A DNA stretch of 47,250 bases from positions 1 through 47,250 of IMG/VR virus record IMGVR_UViG_3300025869_000025; one strand, 5' to 3'. The stretch is from a virus. Of the stretch, positions 30,928 through 40,181 are shown in pieces. Each line of letters begins with the position of its first letter. The stretch's first letter is position 1. Below the pieces are notes generated by a model. It searched no databases. It saw only the letters and a list, made by a program, of their open reading frames with translations, and was not told the DNA's origin. The translations under genes and the position numbers were made by a program.

Positions 30928-30956
30928 ATTATATCAAAAATATGGGGTGTTGTCAA
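30928..30956 (-). promoter_or_regulatory. Consensus sigma70 promoter P3 (minus strand)
   Basis: On the minus strand TTGACA (30956-30951) and TATAAT (30933-30928) are separated by 17 bp ending in TTTGA. A 20-base stretch covering the -35 box and its upstream flank is identical to P1, although the strands and neighbouring genes differ. It lies in the largest minus-strand gap (30907-31006) and should drive the fibre and glycan-type genes down to 20026. Confidence 0.92.
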
Positions 30957-31006
30957 GAACTATTTTTAAGAGGGGGTATGTTTTAAGTTAAAATAAGGTA
31001 TGATAC

Positions 31007-31378
31007 TTAACTTGGTTTGGTTGGCCAAGTAATATTATCTATATCTGTAACGCTAGATTGAGCTGTAGGCATATCTCTTAGTGTTTGCCTGTAAGTTACC
31101 CACTCTGTTTTTTTAGAAGCACTTAAAGGAGAATCTGACATTTGTGTCCAATCTGATTCAGATAATAGAGTATTTCTTTTTCTTCTTACCTCTGGTAAAA
31201 TGTCCGCGGTATATGATGTAACAACGCCGTCTACGATTTTTTGCGTTGCTCTATCGTAATGTCCTTGAATAATCCCTTCACCACTTTCAAGTAATATATC
31301 TGATAAATCTGTAAGATGGGTGCTACTACCTTGTGTAGTTATTAATCCTGTACTAATGTTGTATATGCTGTATTTCAT
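31007..31378 (-). CDS. Tail (fibre) assembly protein-like
   Basis: A 123-residue protein. The C-terminal half RRKRNTLLSESDWTQMSDSPLSASKKTEWVTYRQ, followed by LRDMP and a closing WPTKP, is the hallmark of the phage tail-assembly/XkdW-like proteins often encoded beside tail fibres. The N-terminal half (YSIYNISTGLITTQGSS) resembles the small beta domain of such proteins. It probably helps fold or attach a fibre and may not stay in the virion. It follows the J gene by 8 nt and is the last gene before the gap holding P3. Confidence 0.82.
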   Translation of the reverse strand: MKYSIYNISTGLITTQGSSTHLTDLSDILLESGEGIIQGHYDRATQKIVDGVVTSYTADILPEVRRKRNTLLSESDWTQMSDSPLSASKKTEWVTYRQTLRDMPTAQSSVTDIDNITWPTKPS

Positions 31379-31386
31379 TTTTCTTC

Positions 31387-34300
31387 CTATTGTGTATTAT
31401 CTACATCTATATATATTGCTTGATATGTGCTGTTGAATATAGAGCCACTATTATTCCACTTAACTCTCCAATATACAGTTTCTTGTGACGAACTCATTCC
31501 ACTGAGAGTTCCTTGCCAAACAAACACATAGCTTCTAAATGTACCTGCATCAGCGTTCATTGCAGGACTTAAAGCAGTCCAAGTAGTTCCATTGAAACTA
31601 TATTGTATAGTTCCATTTCTTACATCACCTAATACAGCACTGTATATAACTTGATAACCTGCACCATTTCTAACATTGTTTAATGTAGTATTCATATAAA
31701 CAGCTTCAGTGCTATTAACAGTAGAGCCAGGATATAGTCCATTCCATTGGTTATTTTCGGCTGTTACTCTAAGAGGTACAGTTCCTCCCGTTTGGTTAAT
31801 AATGTCAGCACTTGCATTGGCAAAATGTTTGACATTCAAAGTATCTACATCAATTTTTTCTGAACGAATAGCAGATATCTGTGCTGCTCCTACAGCATTC
31901 GCTGCTATGGTTAAAGTAGTAATCTGATTTGCTGCAATAGTAGCTGTAGTAATTTGATTCGCCGCTATCTTAGCCGTGTTAATAGCATTAGCTGCTATTT
32001 CTGACTCTCCAACATTACCTGCTCTTATTTTTGCTGATGTGATAGCATTAGCTGCTATTTGTGCATTACTAATTGTTCCTGATAATTTACCTGTACCGAC
32101 TGCTGTAATCATAGCGTCATCTACACTGCCTGACTTTATTTCTGCTGAATCAATAGCATTAGCAGCAATCATGGCATTAGTAATATCTCCATTACCTACA
32201 CTAATTTTTGCAAAAGCAATATCTCCTGTACCAATAGCTATTTTTGCTATGTCTATAGAACCTGTACCAATAGCTATTTTTGCTATATCAATATCTCCAG
32301 TTCCGATAGCTATTTTTGCTATATCAATATCTCCAGTTCCGATAGCTATTTTTGCTATGTCTATGGAGCCTGTTCCGATACTTATTTTTGCTATACCAAT
32401 ATCTCCTGTGCCAATAGCTATTTTTGCTATGTCTATAGAGCCTGTTCCGATACTTATTTTTGCTATGTCTATAGCTCCAGTCGCGCTTATTTCTGCGTTT
32501 GTTATACTGTTTGCTACAATTTTTGCTGCTGTGATTGAGTTAGCTGCAACATGGTCGCCGTTTACAGAATCATTTTGAATGACAAGACTAGTTACAGAGT
32601 TAATTGCTATTTGATTATTATTAATAGAGTTTGCTGCAATAACAATTGCATTTACTGAGTTTGCTTTTAATTGGTTTGACTCAATAGCATTTGCAGCTAT
32701 AACAACTGCATTTACAGAATTTGCTGCTATCTCTGAATTACCTATTGCATTTGCTTGAATTATAGCTGCTGTTACTGAATTTGATTTTAGCTGTGCATTT
32801 TCTATAGAGTTAGCAGCTATACTATCTACGTTGATAGCATTACTGGCTACACTTGCATTTACTATGGCATTGGCAGCTACCCCTACTGTTGTTATAGCAT
32901 TTCCTGCTACCTGGTCAGTATCAACTGCTCCATTTTGAATTATTATTCCATTTACAGAGTTGATTGCGATTTCGCTACTTCCTACTGAATTTCCTAATAA
33001 TATAGTTCCGTTTACTGAGTTAGCAGCTATTGAAGCTGAAGTAACTGAGTTTGCAGATATCTCTGCATTATTAATTGTGTTTGCCCCTATTTGAATACTT
33101 CCTACAGAGTTAGAAGCTAGTTCTACTCCTGTAATACTATTTGCTGTAACTGTAAAAGCACCTACTGCGTCTGATGTAAGTTGGGCGGCTGTAATACTAT
33201 TAGCTGTTATTGCTACTGTTCCGATTGAATTTGCTGATATCTCTGAACTACCAATAGCATTAGCTGTTATAGCTATACCGCCGATTGAATTTGCTGCTAT
33301 CTCTGAGCTACCAATAGCATTAGCTGCTATAGCTATACCACCTATTGAATTAGCGGCTATTTCTGAAGTGCCTATAGCATTTGCAGTTATTGCTGCACTG
33401 CCGATTGAGTTTGCTGATATATGGGAAGAATCTATTTCTCCTGCTATTATATTTGCAGCCCCTATTGAATTTGCAGATATATGAGACTCATCTATAGCAT
33501 CTGCTACAATAGCTGCAGCATTTATTGAGTTAGCTGATATTTGTACTCCTGTAATAGAATTTCCAGATATCTGTACACTTCCAATGGCGTTTGCTCCAAC
33601 TTCCTCATCATTGTCTATTTTTACTTTATTTGTGAATGAAGTAATAGCAAAGGTTCCAGCATTATTAGCTACTTCTGCAAGTATCGCATCTGAAGAAGAA
33701 TCTATTCTTAATGCTTGTCTAAATATATTTTTACCAGAGTATGCTCTTGAAGGTGCAGAACTTATGTTCATACTTGTATTACTTTCTATATAAGATACTG
33801 TAGAATAGAATCTTGTTGCTCCTGCAACATCTACTATAACTACATCTCCTGCTCTAAAATCTGTTGTGAACGCTGTACTCGTTCCTGTTATTGTACTAGA
33901 CCCAGCTGTTAAAGTTATTGTTCCAGTTGCTTGTACTATATCATTGTTTGACTCTCCGAGTCTTTTCATAAATGTATATAGTATTTTATTACCATTAACA
34001 TCTGCAGCATCTTCATCTGTGTGTAAATGTATTGCTTGTAATGGGTCTGATCTAGTATTTCCTCTGTCTAAGGCTCCATCATAGTCAAATAATAGATAAC
34101 CAGTTTCTCCATTTGCTAAGTTGTTAAAACCTGCCTGTGTGGTAAAGTTAGTATTTGCACTTGCAAAGGCTAATCCATCTGCTCCATTTAATGGTTGGTA
34201 CGAGTATGTGTTATTTGAAAAAGTTATAGTACCATTTGAAGTATTGATATTTTGAGTAGCAGTTAATAAACCACCTCTTACAATACTACCATTTAATCCT

Positions 34301-37300
34301 GCTGGTATAGTATCCGCAGAAAAAGGTGCTAGACTAGAGACATCGAAGTCTACTTTTGTTTGTATGTAAGAAGATGTTTGTCCACTTGTATTTCTTGTTT
34401 GAACTCTTAGTATATATTCATCTCCAACTACTACATTTCGTATAGTATAGGAAACTTGTTTGTCTACATCTATTTTTACAAATTCATCGTGATTTGGGTC
34501 GTGGGCTTCAGTCTGTGCATTATGTTGTATTCTATATCCTGCTAAGTGTTCGTATACATCAGTTAAACTATTACCATCACTATCTGTTCTAGTAGAAGTA
34601 GGATGAGTCCAAGATAATAAAATATCATAACCAGATACTCCTGCATCTAATGTTACATTGTCTCCACCACTAGGTACTATAGCCGCTGTTAGATTTTGAG
34701 GTACTGGTACTTCTTCTGTTCTTTTTGGTTTTCTTAATTCTGCTGGAAGTTCTGGTATTTCATATCCTCTATCTACTGCATTAAACTTTTCAATATTATA
34801 CTCTGCAGCATTAATATTATAAGTCATCTCTCCACTATTTTCTTTTATTGAAGTAACAACATACTGTTTTATATTTCCAGTTACATCTACACCTTTATCT
34901 GTTTCTCCAGATATAGCATAGATAACTTCTCCATTTGGTACAGAACTAAATGCACTTGATACAGTTATTGAAGTTGAATTAAAAGAACTTACTGTTTGTT
35001 TTTCTATTCTAACATCTTCTGACCAGTGTAGTTGTACTAAAGCGCCTGCGTCATCTTTAACATTTCTTGCTTTATATTGGTCATCTATATCTCCACCAGC
35101 TTCATCAACTAATACTAAGTCTCCTTCTCTATAAACTACAGAATTAATTGTTGCTGTTTCTTGTGTTAAATATGCACCGCCACTAGGATATATTAAGTGT
35201 AGTTCATAATTATTATTTGAATCTAAAGTACTTGATAAGTCTCTATCTGTTTTTATTACTGTAGTAGTTGAGCTTGAAGATGTAGTAACTCTACCGCTTA
35301 ATTGTGTGCCTGAATCATCTGCATCCTGAATATTAATAACATCTCCAGGTCTAAGAACTGCTCCAGCATTAATTCCTGTTGCAAAAGTTACAACTTCTCT
35401 TTCTAATCTTTCTGTAAATAAATGCCACTTACCATATCTATGTGCTTGTCCTTGTGATGTACAACCAAATGCTGTAACTGTTTTTCTAGTTATTCTTCCT
35501 GATTTTTGTATTTCATCTATGTCTTCTACAACTTCTGTTGCTTGTTTATAACTATCTTCTGGGTCATTCCATCCTACTCTTACTTGATTGTGTTTAAGTC
35601 TTCCTGCTGTACCGGAGTAAGCAAACTCGCCATCTACAACATTTCCTTTTGTGAATGTGTAAACAGCTCCTTTTTGAATATTAGAGCCTAAAGTGACTTC
35701 TCCATTATACCAGATAAGCATACTTCTAATAACTGTTGCAAATTGTTTTAAAGTTTTTAGTGCGTCTTGATTCTTTGCTATATAAGTGTTGCAAGTAAAT
35801 CTTGGTTCACTTCCCCCTTTGCCATCTGGTACTAATTCATCACAGTATTTTGCAATTTGATACATAGTCCATTTGTCAATTTGTGAAAAAGTACCTTCAG
35901 GATCTAAATAGTTTCCTAATCCGTATCTTGGATTAGTAAGCATGTCCATAAATATCCATACTGGATTATCAGTAAATACTGGTTCGTAGTTTGCTTGGTC
36001 TGCTGTTTGTGTTAAATTGTTAAATTCTAGTTTGTCTCCTCTAAAATTACCATCCCAATCTACATATGCTCCTGTATCAGCTCCTGTAGTAACATTTCTT
36101 GTATAAGTTGCAACAGATCGTCTAACACCTGCTGCAGTATACTCAAATCTTGGGAAATAGTTAGTAGGTACTTTTACCTTCATTCCAAATATCTCATATC
36201 CTCTTTGTGGAATCTGAGTGAAGTCTTCTGCATCTACTACAACTCCTGCATATGCAGTATAAGGATATCTTAGCTTATCTGTAATAATATTTTCTATAGA
36301 TTTTAATTGTGAACTATTAGTTTGTTGCCATGAATTTTCTTTTTGATTTATTGGTGAAAGTCTTTGAATTTTTATTCTGTAGGCATCATAAGGTTGGAAT
36401 TCTTCTGTATTAATGAGGTAAGTATAACTAAACGCTTCTTTTGATTTGTCTGTTATAATTCCTGATTGAGAATCTTTAGTTCTAGTATTTTTATGATAGC
36501 TAGTTGTTGATGTTGCAATAGTTGGTCTGCCTACTACTAAGGCGTCTGTATAGGTACTGCCTCCGTCTCTTGAATAACCAAAATATATTCTATGTTCTGC
36601 AAAGCCAGGTCCTAATTTACCATTTTCTTTTTGTGAAATTAATCCTTGTGGAAACGCCATATTAAGTTTTACGGCATCTACTTCCCCAGGATTACCAACA
36701 TTCATTTGTGCTGAAGTCTTGATTACTTCATTTGCGGTAGCATTGGTTGTTGGTTGGTCTAATCCAAAAGTACTATTTGTTGGATAACCAGTGCCTTGTA
36801 CTTGATCTAAAGAAGCATTAATATTAGCAGCTGAAGAGGCACTTCCTATTCCTGCCGGAGTAGGTAAGTATGGCTGGTCTCTTTCTCCTGTTCTGAAAGC
36901 AAATCCAAAATTATTATAATTATATTGAGGAGTTTCATTTGATTCTTTTATTGGACTGGATAGTATAGCAATAGTATTTGCTGTATCAATACCTCCACCA
37001 ACTGTTAAAGTTGCTCTATTGTTATCAGCATCATAACTTGCTACTTTGTCTACTAAGTCTAAATATAAACTTGTATTTGATTTTGTTTGTGCAGGTGCTA
37101 AGTCTACTCTTACTGCAGATGTATTTATAAATTCTGTAATTTTTGTAGCGAGCTGTGTTCCATTTGGTCCAGCTCCGTCTATTCTTAAATAGGCGGGAAC
37201 TATGTGAGCTGTAGCATCATAAACATCTGAACTTGCAAATGTCATAATAGAAGTATCAGTTCTAATAATATTATTTCCTGCTATAGTGTCGCCTGCATTA

Positions 37301-37596
37301 ATACCTTTTTTAGCTGCTCCTATTATTTGAATTTCTCTTGTGCCATCTGTAGTTAAAGAGTATTCAAAAATAGAAGGACTGTTATTGTCTACTACTATCT
37401 TAGTACTAGCGGTATATCCTGAATCTACTGACCTTTGTGGTGAAAAAGTGTTATTATTAGTTTCTCCTATTACAGGATTTTTATCGAGTCTTATACTTGC
37501 TGCTCCATTGACTAATCCTTCTATCGGGCCTTCTGATAGTGCATCATATATTATGGCTGTTTGAGCTGTTGATTTTCCTCTAGTTACGTATGCCAT
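31387..37596 (-). CDS. J: Tail tip / host specificity protein, lambda J-like, with repeat shaft
   Basis: A 2069-residue tail-tip protein. The start TRGKSTAQTAIIYDALSEGPIEGLVNG is typical of gpJ. Residues 1-900 carry the J core, including PVWIFMDMLTNPRYGLG, ISGETDKGVD and VINIQDADDSG. A fibronectin-III-like domain is at about 960-1075. Residues about 1335-1912 are ten- and twelve-residue repeats (ANSIGSAAIT, GTGDIDIAKIAI) that should form a fibrous shaft, and the last 150 residues form a globular, aromatic tip (WNGLYPGSTVNS...VYWRVKWNNSG). It is nearly twice the length of lambda J (1132 residues), the excess being mainly shaft. It contacts the host receptor and closes the tail tube. Confidence 0.95.
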   Translation of the reverse strand: MAYVTRGKSTAQTAIIYDALSEGPIEGLVNGAASIRLDKNPVIGETNNNTFSPQRSVDSGYTASTKIVVDNNSPSIFEYSLTTDGTREIQIIGAAKKGINAGDTIAGNNIIRTDTSIMTFASSDVYDATAHIVPAYLRIDGAGPNGTQLATKITEFINTSAVRVDLAPAQTKSNTSLYLDLVDKVASYDADNNRATLTVGGGIDTANTIAILSSPIKESNETPQYNYNNFGFAFRTGERDQPYLPTPAGIGSASSAANINASLDQVQGTGYPTNSTFGLDQPTTNATANEVIKTSAQMNVGNPGEVDAVKLNMAFPQGLISQKENGKLGPGFAEHRIYFGYSRDGGSTYTDALVVGRPTIATSTTSYHKNTRTKDSQSGIITDKSKEAFSYTYLINTEEFQPYDAYRIKIQRLSPINQKENSWQQTNSSQLKSIENIITDKLRYPYTAYAGVVVDAEDFTQIPQRGYEIFGMKVKVPTNYFPRFEYTAAGVRRSVATYTRNVTTGADTGAYVDWDGNFRGDKLEFNNLTQTADQANYEPVFTDNPVWIFMDMLTNPRYGLGNYLDPEGTFSQIDKWTMYQIAKYCDELVPDGKGGSEPRFTCNTYIAKNQDALKTLKQFATVIRSMLIWYNGEVTLGSNIQKGAVYTFTKGNVVDGEFAYSGTAGRLKHNQVRVGWNDPEDSYKQATEVVEDIDEIQKSGRITRKTVTAFGCTSQGQAHRYGKWHLFTERLEREVVTFATGINAGAVLRPGDVINIQDADDSGTQLSGRVTTSSSSTTTVIKTDRDLSSTLDSNNNYELHLIYPSGGAYLTQETATINSVVYREGDLVLVDEAGGDIDDQYKARNVKDDAGALVQLHWSEDVRIEKQTVSSFNSTSITVSSAFSSVPNGEVIYAISGETDKGVDVTGNIKQYVVTSIKENSGEMTYNINAAEYNIEKFNAVDRGYEIPELPAELRKPKRTEEVPVPQNLTAAIVPSGGDNVTLDAGVSGYDILLSWTHPTSTRTDSDGNSLTDVYEHLAGYRIQHNAQTEAHDPNHDEFVKIDVDKQVSYTIRNVVVGDEYILRVQTRNTSGQTSSYIQTKVDFDVSSLAPFSADTIPAGLNGSIVRGGLLTATQNINTSNGTITFSNNTYSYQPLNGADGLAFASANTNFTTQAGFNNLANGETGYLLFDYDGALDRGNTRSDPLQAIHLHTDEDAADVNGNKILYTFMKRLGESNNDIVQATGTITLTAGSSTITGTSTAFTTDFRAGDVVIVDVAGATRFYSTVSYIESNTSMNISSAPSRAYSGKNIFRQALRIDSSSDAILAEVANNAGTFAITSFTNKVKIDNDEEVGANAIGSVQISGNSITGVQISANSINAAAIVADAIDESHISANSIGAANIIAGEIDSSHISANSIGSAAITANAIGTSEIAANSIGGIAIAANAIGSSEIAANSIGGIAITANAIGSSEISANSIGTVAITANSITAAQLTSDAVGAFTVTANSITGVELASNSVGSIQIGANTINNAEISANSVTSASIAANSVNGTILLGNSVGSSEIAINSVNGIIIQNGAVDTDQVAGNAITTVGVAANAIVNASVASNAINVDSIAANSIENAQLKSNSVTAAIIQANAIGNSEIAANSVNAVVIAANAIESNQLKANSVNAIVIAANSINNNQIAINSVTSLVIQNDSVNGDHVAANSITAAKIVANSITNAEISATGAIDIAKISIGTGSIDIAKIAIGTGDIGIAKISIGTGSIDIAKIAIGTGDIDIAKIAIGTGDIDIAKIAIGTGSIDIAKIAIGTGDIAFAKISVGNGDITNAMIAANAIDSAEIKSGSVDDAMITAVGTGKLSGTISNAQIAANAITSAKIRAGNVGESEIAANAINTAKIAANQITTATIAANQITTLTIAANAVGAAQISAIRSEKIDVDTLNVKHFANASADIINQTGGTVPLRVTAENNQWNGLYPGSTVNSTEAVYMNTTLNNVRNGAGYQVIYSAVLGDVRNGTIQYSFNGTTWTALSPAMNADAGTFRSYVFVWQGTLSGMSSSQETVYWRVKWNNSGSIFNSTYQAIYIDVDNTQ
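31860..33590 (-). repeat. 30-bp-period coding repeats in the J shaft
   Basis: About 1.7 kb of imperfect 30-bp repeats encode decapeptides with the ANSI/ANAI start. Typical plus-strand words are CCTATTGAATTTGCTGC and ATCTCTGAGCTACC. The repeat grammar is the same as in the large fibre at 24983-28069. Confidence 0.85.
32197..32484 (-). repeat. Tandem 36-bp repeats, eight copies
   Basis: Eight consecutive 36-bp units within the J shaft encode twelve-residue variants of GTGDIDIAKIAI. Copies differ at a few bases each; on the plus strand the core word GCTATTTTTGCTATGTC recurs. The high identity marks these as the youngest repeats in the gene and a likely site of slippage. A degenerate ninth unit follows (GNGDI). 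Confidence 0.9.
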
Positions 37597-38288
37597 TATG
37601 CTATCACTCGCTTGCTAACCCAATCAATGTTTCCACCACCACCACCACCACTAGCTGTACCACCATATGATCCTGTGCCTGTGCTTCCTTCTGAAGGTTT
37701 TGATATAAATCTATACCCCATTTGATTTTTTATTCTACTTTGTGTAAATCCAAAATTAGTAACTGCTCCACCTACTTCCATTCTTCCATAACAGATTGGT
37801 ACAGGTACTCCCATTTTTGTTGTATTAATTGGACCGTTAAATAATGAACTCTTTTCTTCTTTTAATTCATCGGGGTCATCCATCGTCATTTCTATTATTC
37901 CTTGTAATGCTAAACTCACACCAATTGACATCATTGCTGCTGCTATTTTTGCAGCTGTACCAGTATCTCCCATTGATATACTTACAACGATAAGAATAAT
38001 TCCTAAAATTATTTTGCCTATTCCTTTTTTAGAACCTTGAGGAATTGGAGTTATGATTATATCATCTTTACCTAAATTATGTCCAATATTATCATAGTCC
38101 ATAAAGTCTTCGCCTTTTTGAACAGTAAACTGAATATCACTATCTGTACATTCTAATAGGTATCTTCTGACTCCTCCTTTCATACAGTCGAGCGCATGCA
38201 TAGCCTCTTGGACTGTGTCGCAGTTAAGTCTATGAGTTTCTCCAAAGAGTTTTCCCATTCTTCCCATTAAGTGTATTGTTCTAGTCAT
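37596..38288 (-). CDS. I: Tail assembly protein, lambda I-like
   Basis: A 230-residue protein in the position of lambda gpI. The N-terminal part has the ubiquitin-like pattern of the family (IHLMGRMGKLFG...CDTVQEAMHALDCMKGGVRRYLL), then a hydrophobic stretch (KIILGIILIVVSISMG...AAAMMSIGVSLALQGI). A Gly/Ser-rich C-terminus with a run of glycines precedes VSKRVIA. GpI is needed for tail-tip assembly and is absent from the finished virion in lambda. It overlaps K by 8 nt and J by one base (TAATG). Confidence 0.9.
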   Translation of the reverse strand: MTRTIHLMGRMGKLFGETHRLNCDTVQEAMHALDCMKGGVRRYLLECTDSDIQFTVQKGEDFMDYDNIGHNLGKDDIIITPIPQGSKKGIGKIILGIILIVVSISMGDTGTAAKIAAAMMSIGVSLALQGIIEMTMDDPDELKEEKSSLFNGPINTTKMGVPVPICYGRMEVGGAVTNFGFTQSRIKNQMGYRFISKPSEGSTGTGSYGGTASGGGGGGNIDWVSKRVIA

Positions 38289-38601
38289 AATTTGGTTCCA
38301 AAATATAGTGGTCTTTGTCGGGATACGATACGATTAAATATGGTATACCAACGGCGTTACAATTATCTATGTCATGTTGACTCGGTTTACAATCTTCATC
38401 GTAGTGACTATGGACTACAAATATTATTTTCGAATTGAGTTGATATGTAATGAAAGTTTTTGCGTCCATTTTAAACATATCTTTTTCTTCTGAAATATTT
38501 TCGAGAGGAATATAAATTTTATTATTATTTTCTTCTACAACAAGTCCACAACATTCTCTAGGTGCGCATTGTTCAGCATGATGAAATATAGAATCCATCA
38601 C
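38281..38601 (-). CDS. K: Tail tip protease-type protein, lambda K-like JAMM domain only
   Basis: A 106-residue JAMM/MPN metalloprotease domain. The catalytic glutamate is E16 in PRECCGL, and the zinc motif reads H64-S-H66 followed by seven residues, S74, two residues and D77, which is exactly HxHx(7)SxxD. Lambda gpK joins this domain to a C-terminal NlpC/P60 domain, but here the gene stops after the JAMM part and no NlpC/P60 partner is seen nearby. It probably processes a tail protein or cleaves peptidoglycan cross-links during assembly or entry; the target is uncertain. It overlaps L by ATGA. Confidence 0.9.
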   Translation of the reverse strand: MMDSIFHHAEQCAPRECCGLVVEENNNKIYIPLENISEEKDMFKMDAKTFITYQLNSKIIFVVHSHYDEDCKPSQHDIDNCNAVGIPYLIVSYPDKDHYILEPNYD

Positions 38602-39809
38602 GAGAAGGCTCTTGCTCCTGGGAATCCTCCAAACGGAAGTTCTACGTTTGTATTTGTAGCGTTCTTTCCTGTACTTGTTGCTGTGCCCGAGCTGATTGGA
38701 TTAAATCCAAATCTTTTTTTACATCCTGTAGTAGTCTTACTGCATCCATCCCCTCTTTCCCAATAAGGGCCATGTCCAGGAGCTTGATCATCACTTGGAG
38801 ATCTTGCTTTCCATAATAGTGTTTTACCATTTGTAGATGAAGTAGCCACATTGTCTGTAAATTTTACATAACTGTTATCTCTATCGTCTAAAAAGCTAAA
38901 GTATTCTGTACCATGAGAATATGTTGAGTATACTCTAACTCTTTTAAAGTTAGAATTACTATCTGATGGTGTTCCTGGTGAGCTTGTAGATTTAACAGCT
39001 TGCCAATAGTCTGTCACAGTAACACTTGAAGTAGTACTGTTTGCATTAAATCTTGTAGTTGTTTTAGTAGTTTTGTAATAAGTATTTATAGTAATAGCAC
39101 CACTAGAATATGTTGTGAAAGTAGTTGTACTTGGTACTACATACTCATCATCTTGATTTACATAAACTGTGTATTCTGTGCCATCTCCCCCTGTTTTTAA
39201 TTTTCCTTCTAAGTGCCAATTACATCCGCTTTGTGCTTTCTTCCATTCAGGTAAGTGTTCACTTGCTCCTTGATACATGAAAGGACATCTCTCCGCTAAG
39301 ACATTTCTTGCTGGTAGAGTCACTCCTTGTATATCAAATGGGGCAACTAGTTCAAAAGTTACTGAAGCTTTTGTTCTTGATTTAATTCTATCAATAACCC
39401 AAACAGATCTTGGAAACTCTATAGGAGGACTTGCATCTCCTGTTTCTCCATATAAATACTTTTTAAGAGTTAATCTTCTAATTACTCTTAAACCAATCAT
39501 TTCATGATAATCTAAACCTACTGCATCACTTAATACGCTTAGAGCATTTGCTAGAGTTACTGTAGGGCGAGCTATAGCTCCATCATTTTTTAGTTCGAAT
39601 CCATCTGCTTTTATAGGAATAGGAGTATAAGTACGAATAGTAGAGTTAGTAGTAAAGTCTCTCATTCTAAGAGAGGTAGATTCGTCATCATCTATTCCAC
39701 TAGTAAAATATGCAAAGTTATCTTTTACAAATTCAAACTCATATAGTTGTACCAGCTCTGAGCCTGGGTCTAACTTCTGTATATCCTTTACTAATATTTT
39801 CTCAGCCAT
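38598..39809 (-). CDS. L: Minor tail protein, lambda L-like, with an insertion
   Basis: A 403-residue gpL homologue. The first 200 residues match the family (LVQLYEFEF, EFPRSVWVIDRIKSRTKASVTFELVAPFD, LPARNVLAERCPF). Four cysteines that in lambda gpL coordinate a [4Fe-4S] cluster are recognisable: C175, C196, C356 and C363, the last pair six residues apart as in lambda. Between the second and third lies an insertion of about 150 Thr/Ser/Tyr-rich residues (TTKTTTRFNANSTTSSVTV), which makes the protein about 1.7 times the lambda length (232). The cluster is inferred from the family. It overlaps M as TAATG. Confidence 0.92.
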   Translation of the reverse strand: MAEKILVKDIQKLDPGSELVQLYEFEFVKDNFAYFTSGIDDDESTSLRMRDFTTNSTIRTYTPIPIKADGFELKNDGAIARPTVTLANALSVLSDAVGLDYHEMIGLRVIRRLTLKKYLYGETGDASPPIEFPRSVWVIDRIKSRTKASVTFELVAPFDIQGVTLPARNVLAERCPFMYQGASEHLPEWKKAQSGCNWHLEGKLKTGGDGTEYTVYVNQDDEYVVPSTTTFTTYSSGAITINTYYKTTKTTTRFNANSTTSSVTVTDYWQAVKSTSSPGTPSDSNSNFKRVRVYSTYSHGTEYFSFLDDRDNSYVKFTDNVATSSTNGKTLLWKARSPSDDQAPGHGPYWERGDGCSKTTTGCKKRFGFNPISSGTATSTGKNATNTNVELPFGGFPGARAFS

Positions 39810-40180
39810 TATGCTTCGTAGACTCTCCTAAAAGTGCAACTTAAAGAATAATATTCTGCATACTCCCAAGTCTGTTGCCAGTCATCACAAACAACTTTTA
39901 CTGTTTTTTCTCCACCACTTTCATTGCTATCTTCATAAGTATAGTTAAAAGCAGTTACTCCTCCTTTAAGTTCAAAAAAGTCTGCTATATCATCTATGTC
40001 TGCTTTTGTTCTTGTTGCAAAATTTATTGAAAATTCTTGTTGTAAATTATTTATACCATTAGCTATTCTTTGTTCATAGCCATCTCCAAATTGTGTTTTA
40101 AATATCTTCGGTGTATTCTTTCTAGTAAAACCTTTATCTGGTCTAAATGTTACACTTCCGTTGCTAAATCCTATTGCCAT
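39809..40180 (-). CDS. M: Minor tail protein, lambda M-like
   Basis: A 123-residue gpM homologue. The N-terminal FSNGSVTFRPDKGFTRKNTPKIFKTQFGDGYEQR, followed by GINNLQQEFSINFATRT, is characteristic, as is the C-terminal WEYAEYYSLSCTFRRVYE. GpM forms the distal-tail ring at the tip of lambda-type tails and contacts the tape measure protein. Length is close to lambda gpM (109 residues). It sits between H and L, with a 1-base gap to the H stop. Confidence 0.93.
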   Translation of the reverse strand: MAIGFSNGSVTFRPDKGFTRKNTPKIFKTQFGDGYEQRIANGINNLQQEFSINFATRTKADIDDIADFFELKGGVTAFNYTYEDSNESGGEKTVKVVCDDWQQTWEYAEYYSLSCTFRRVYEA

Positions 40181-40181
40181 A

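Noticed and set aside
30980-31012. Inverted repeat AAGTTAA / TTAACTT after the tail assembly gene, possible terminator
   Set aside because: Seven AT-only pairs with a 15-nt loop and no T-run; too weak to call.
31976-32578. 200-codon plus-strand frame opposite the J shaft
   Set aside because: Pure reflection of the repeats (PVPIAIFAIS units); not a gene.
31860-33590. Regular 30/36-bp repeats that could suggest a CRISPR array
   Set aside because: No unique spacers between copies, and the repeats keep the J reading frame throughout.
38050-38090. TGGACA and TATAAT on the minus strand inside the I gene
   Set aside because: 18-bp spacer, imperfect -35, no TTTGA flank, and it encodes a conserved-looking segment; probably chance.
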